Assembly: GCA_964511665.1 (NCBI GenBank)
Contig: CAZEHA010000009.1
Coordinates: 15,407-79,406, forward strand
DNA length: 64,000 bases
From: JAGOEF01 sp964511665
Lineage (GTDB): Bacteria; Bacteroidota; Bacteroidia; Bacteroidales; ML635J-15
Reading direction: 5' to 3'
Positions 62,622 through 64,000 of the stretch are shown piece by piece (positions within the stretch are counted from its first letter, which is position 1; every line of letters begins with the position of its first letter). The notes beneath the pieces were generated by a model that was not told where the DNA came from, searched no databases, and saw only the letters and a program-made list of their open reading frames with translations. The position numbers and the translations under genes are program-made.

Positions 62622-62628
62622 CCCCTTA

Positions 62629-62634
62629 TATATA
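62629..62634. repeat. Right target-site duplication TATATA
   Basis: Second copy of the duplication, directly after the phage end. The phage terminal TTA supplies the stop codon (TAA on the minus strand) that truncates the host N-terminal fragment. Confidence 0.65.
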
Positions 62635-63561
62635 ATCCTGAATTTTTCGTTTTTGGCTGATATTCCCGTTGTTGTCCATCCGAGCGAGCCATATACTGCG
62701 ATTATTATTATTTGCATGATATAAATCATTGTCACTCCAAGTAATCAGGTAATCACCATCGGGCATAACAAATGCAAAAGGATGATAACATATAGTGTCT
62801 TGTGTGGCTGTAGTCCTTCGCCACAGCTCGTTACCCGCACTGTCTAACCTGACAAACCAAGCCCGTTGCCTTTGTGGCCAAATGTCAACAGGGCCAATTT
62901 CATCCTGACAGCTCATCAAATAGCCTCCGGCTGGCACAGCTATGGTTTGGTACGGGAACACCCGCCGCCGATATGGATTGGCAGGCAAAAACGGGTATTG
63001 CTTCACACCCAGTGTATCGCCTGCCCGGTTCGTGAAAATCACCAGTGGAAAAGAGTTTTGACTGTTGTAAGCATACGATCCTGTAATAACAAAGCCCAAA
63101 GATGTTGTATCAATTAAATACAATATTGCTTTTTGTGGATTTGAGGTTTGCACACAATGATTATAACTGATTATGGTATCCATATTTCGCGTTCCTAAGT
63201 TATATTTCATCATTATAGGCTCTAAGCCATATGCCTTATAAAAATCAGTATAAGTCCCGACAAAAATCACAGTATCGCCAATCATCAATTGTGAATTCGA
63301 ATCGTGAATATCTAAGCCATCAATGGTATCAGAATAAAAAGTAAAAGCGTCCAGCAATGTTCCACTTTTGTGTATTATATTAAATTGAGGTAAATTCCCT
63401 AATGTAGTAGGGTGCATTTCAGAGCCGAAAGCATAATATAAGTCGTTTTTAATAACAATCTCATTTATGCGCCATCCTTCATACAGATTGTAAAATCTTT
63501 CCTGTGCTAACGATAGCAGAGGCATCATCAATACCAAGGCTACCAAAATTTTCTTTTTCAT
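62629..63561 (-). pseudogene. 5' half of the T9SS cargo gene split by the prophage
   Basis: About 311 residues from the Met at 63561 (MKKKILVALVLMMPLLSLAQ signal peptide); an alternative start at 63579 adds six residues and overlaps the upstream gene. Host residues end at KRKIQDYI, where the phage end supplies TAA. Strands of WFVRLDSAGNELW and IWLARMDNNGN type indicate a beta-propeller. Joined with 29562-30203 it reads QDYI-SELPNKYFF in one frame. Confidence 0.9.
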
Positions 63562-63568
63562 AGTCCTG

Positions 63569-64000
63569 TTATTTAGCAACCGAAACTACCTTACTATCAA
63601 CTATTTTGCCCTGCACTTCAATATAGATAATGTAAGTTCCCTGGCTAAAGTTTTTTATATCAATCAATATCATGTCTTCGGAGTTTTCCAGTACCTTAGC
63701 ATAAACAGGCTTGCTTTCAGTGTTTACAACCTTCAATACGGCTTCTCTGTCTTCTGTTGCAATGCAGTATTCCACTGTAATATATTTATCTGCCGGGTTT
63801 GGATACACCTTTAAGTACTCCCAGGCTGCTTCCTGTGCGCTTGTTTTCAACTTTCGGTTCACCATCACATCGGGCAAATACACAGGTTCTTTATAATCGC
63901 TGGCTCCGTTAAGCATCAACAATCCCCGTGCATACGCCCCGGCTTGCCCACCCGCTGCCTCAACTGAATTATTTCTTATTTCCATAATCCTTACGTTTAT
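63569..64000 (-). CDS. C-terminal part of a T9SS-secreted protein, 5' partial
   Basis: The frame is open to the window edge; the Met at 63985 is probably internal. About 140 residues with a T9SS type A sorting domain: VYPNPADKYITVEY, VLKVVNTES, FSQGTYIIYIEV, KVVSVAK. It lies 7 bp upstream of the split T9SS gene on the same strand and was likely co-transcribed with it before insertion. Confidence 0.8.
   Translation of the reverse strand: MNVRIMEIRNNSVEAAGGQAGAYARGLLMLNGASDYKEPVYLPDVMVNRKLKTSAQEAAWEYLKVYPNPADKYITVEYCIATEDREAVLKVVNTESKPVYAKVLENSEDMILIDIKNFSQGTYIIYIEVQGKIVDSKVVSVAK

Larger units (their letters stand above)
30204..62628. mobile_element. Mu-like transposable prophage, 32.4 kb
   Basis: Boundaries come from interruption of a T9SS gene, a flanking TATATA duplication (inside a 13-bp direct repeat, 30196-30208 and 62625-62637) and 20-bp inverted repeats 5-7 bp inside the ends. 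It encodes a DDE transposase (MuA), a MuB-type ATPase, repressor, Ner/Cro-like protein, antirepressor, terminase, DUF935 portal, MuF, gpG-like, capsid, contractile tail, baseplate, fibres and lysis proteins. No tyrosine or serine integrase is present. The two arms are divergent from 45.5 kb, and the transposase lies beside the right end rather than next to the repressor as in Mu. All core modules look intact. Confidence 0.9.

Overview
The window comes from a Bacteroidota chromosome, probably Bacteroidales or a relative. Three things point there: several secreted proteins end in a type IX secretion (T9SS) sorting domain, promoters fit the Bacteroidota pattern (TTG/TTTG, about 19-22 bp, TAnnTTTG), and the housekeeping proteins (ComM/YifB, PyrC, PriA, PfkA, one-chain GlyRS, MutS) fit the phylum. 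It is a draft assembly: 100 N at 13553-13652 break one giant repetitive gene.

Host left part (1-30203). In order: the end of a membrane protein; yifB (-); a T9SS-exported beta-propeller protein (+); pyrC, priA and pfkA (-); a lipoprotein with a duplicated domain (-); a giant HYR-repeat surface protein (-); glyS (+); a frameshifted lipoprotein gene (+); a carboxymuconolactone-decarboxylase-like gene (+); a five-gene RND efflux operon led by a TetR regulator (-); mutS (+); and the 3' half of a T9SS cargo gene.

Prophage (about 30204-62628, 32.4 kb). This is a complete-looking Mu-like transposable prophage inserted in that T9SS cargo gene. Its 5' half lies at 62629-63561, and removing the phage plus one TATATA copy restores one reading frame. 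The two arms are divergently transcribed. The left arm (45.5 to 30.3 kb, minus strand) holds protease/scaffold, two decoration-like proteins, major capsid protein, lysis genes (amidase, coiled-coil membrane protein, spanin-like lipoprotein), contractile tail, baseplate and fibre, then a two-gene module next to the end. That module sits where com-mom sits in Mu. The right arm (plus) holds terminase, portal, MuF-like protein with a nuclease-toxin-like tail, and neck genes. After these come a minus-strand SHOCT/repressor pair, a Ner/Cro-like gene, antirepressor, early genes, a tRNA-like non-coding element with a terminator, a second fibre-like cassette, transposase (MuA), target-capture ATPase (MuB) and a last early gene beside the right end.

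How it works together. A repressor at 52.7-53.05 kb and two dyad operators control the early promoter at 53.08 kb. MuA/MuB act on matching inverted ends that carry an AAATGTRC core. The same core forms a palindrome inside an array of GTAACA boxes at 61.83-61.90 kb, and a helically phased AATTAACC array lies beside the right end. The best candidates for undescribed biology are the tRNA-like element, the ABC-ATPase/formyltransferase chimera at the left end, the MuF-toxin protein and the end-associated repeat arrays.
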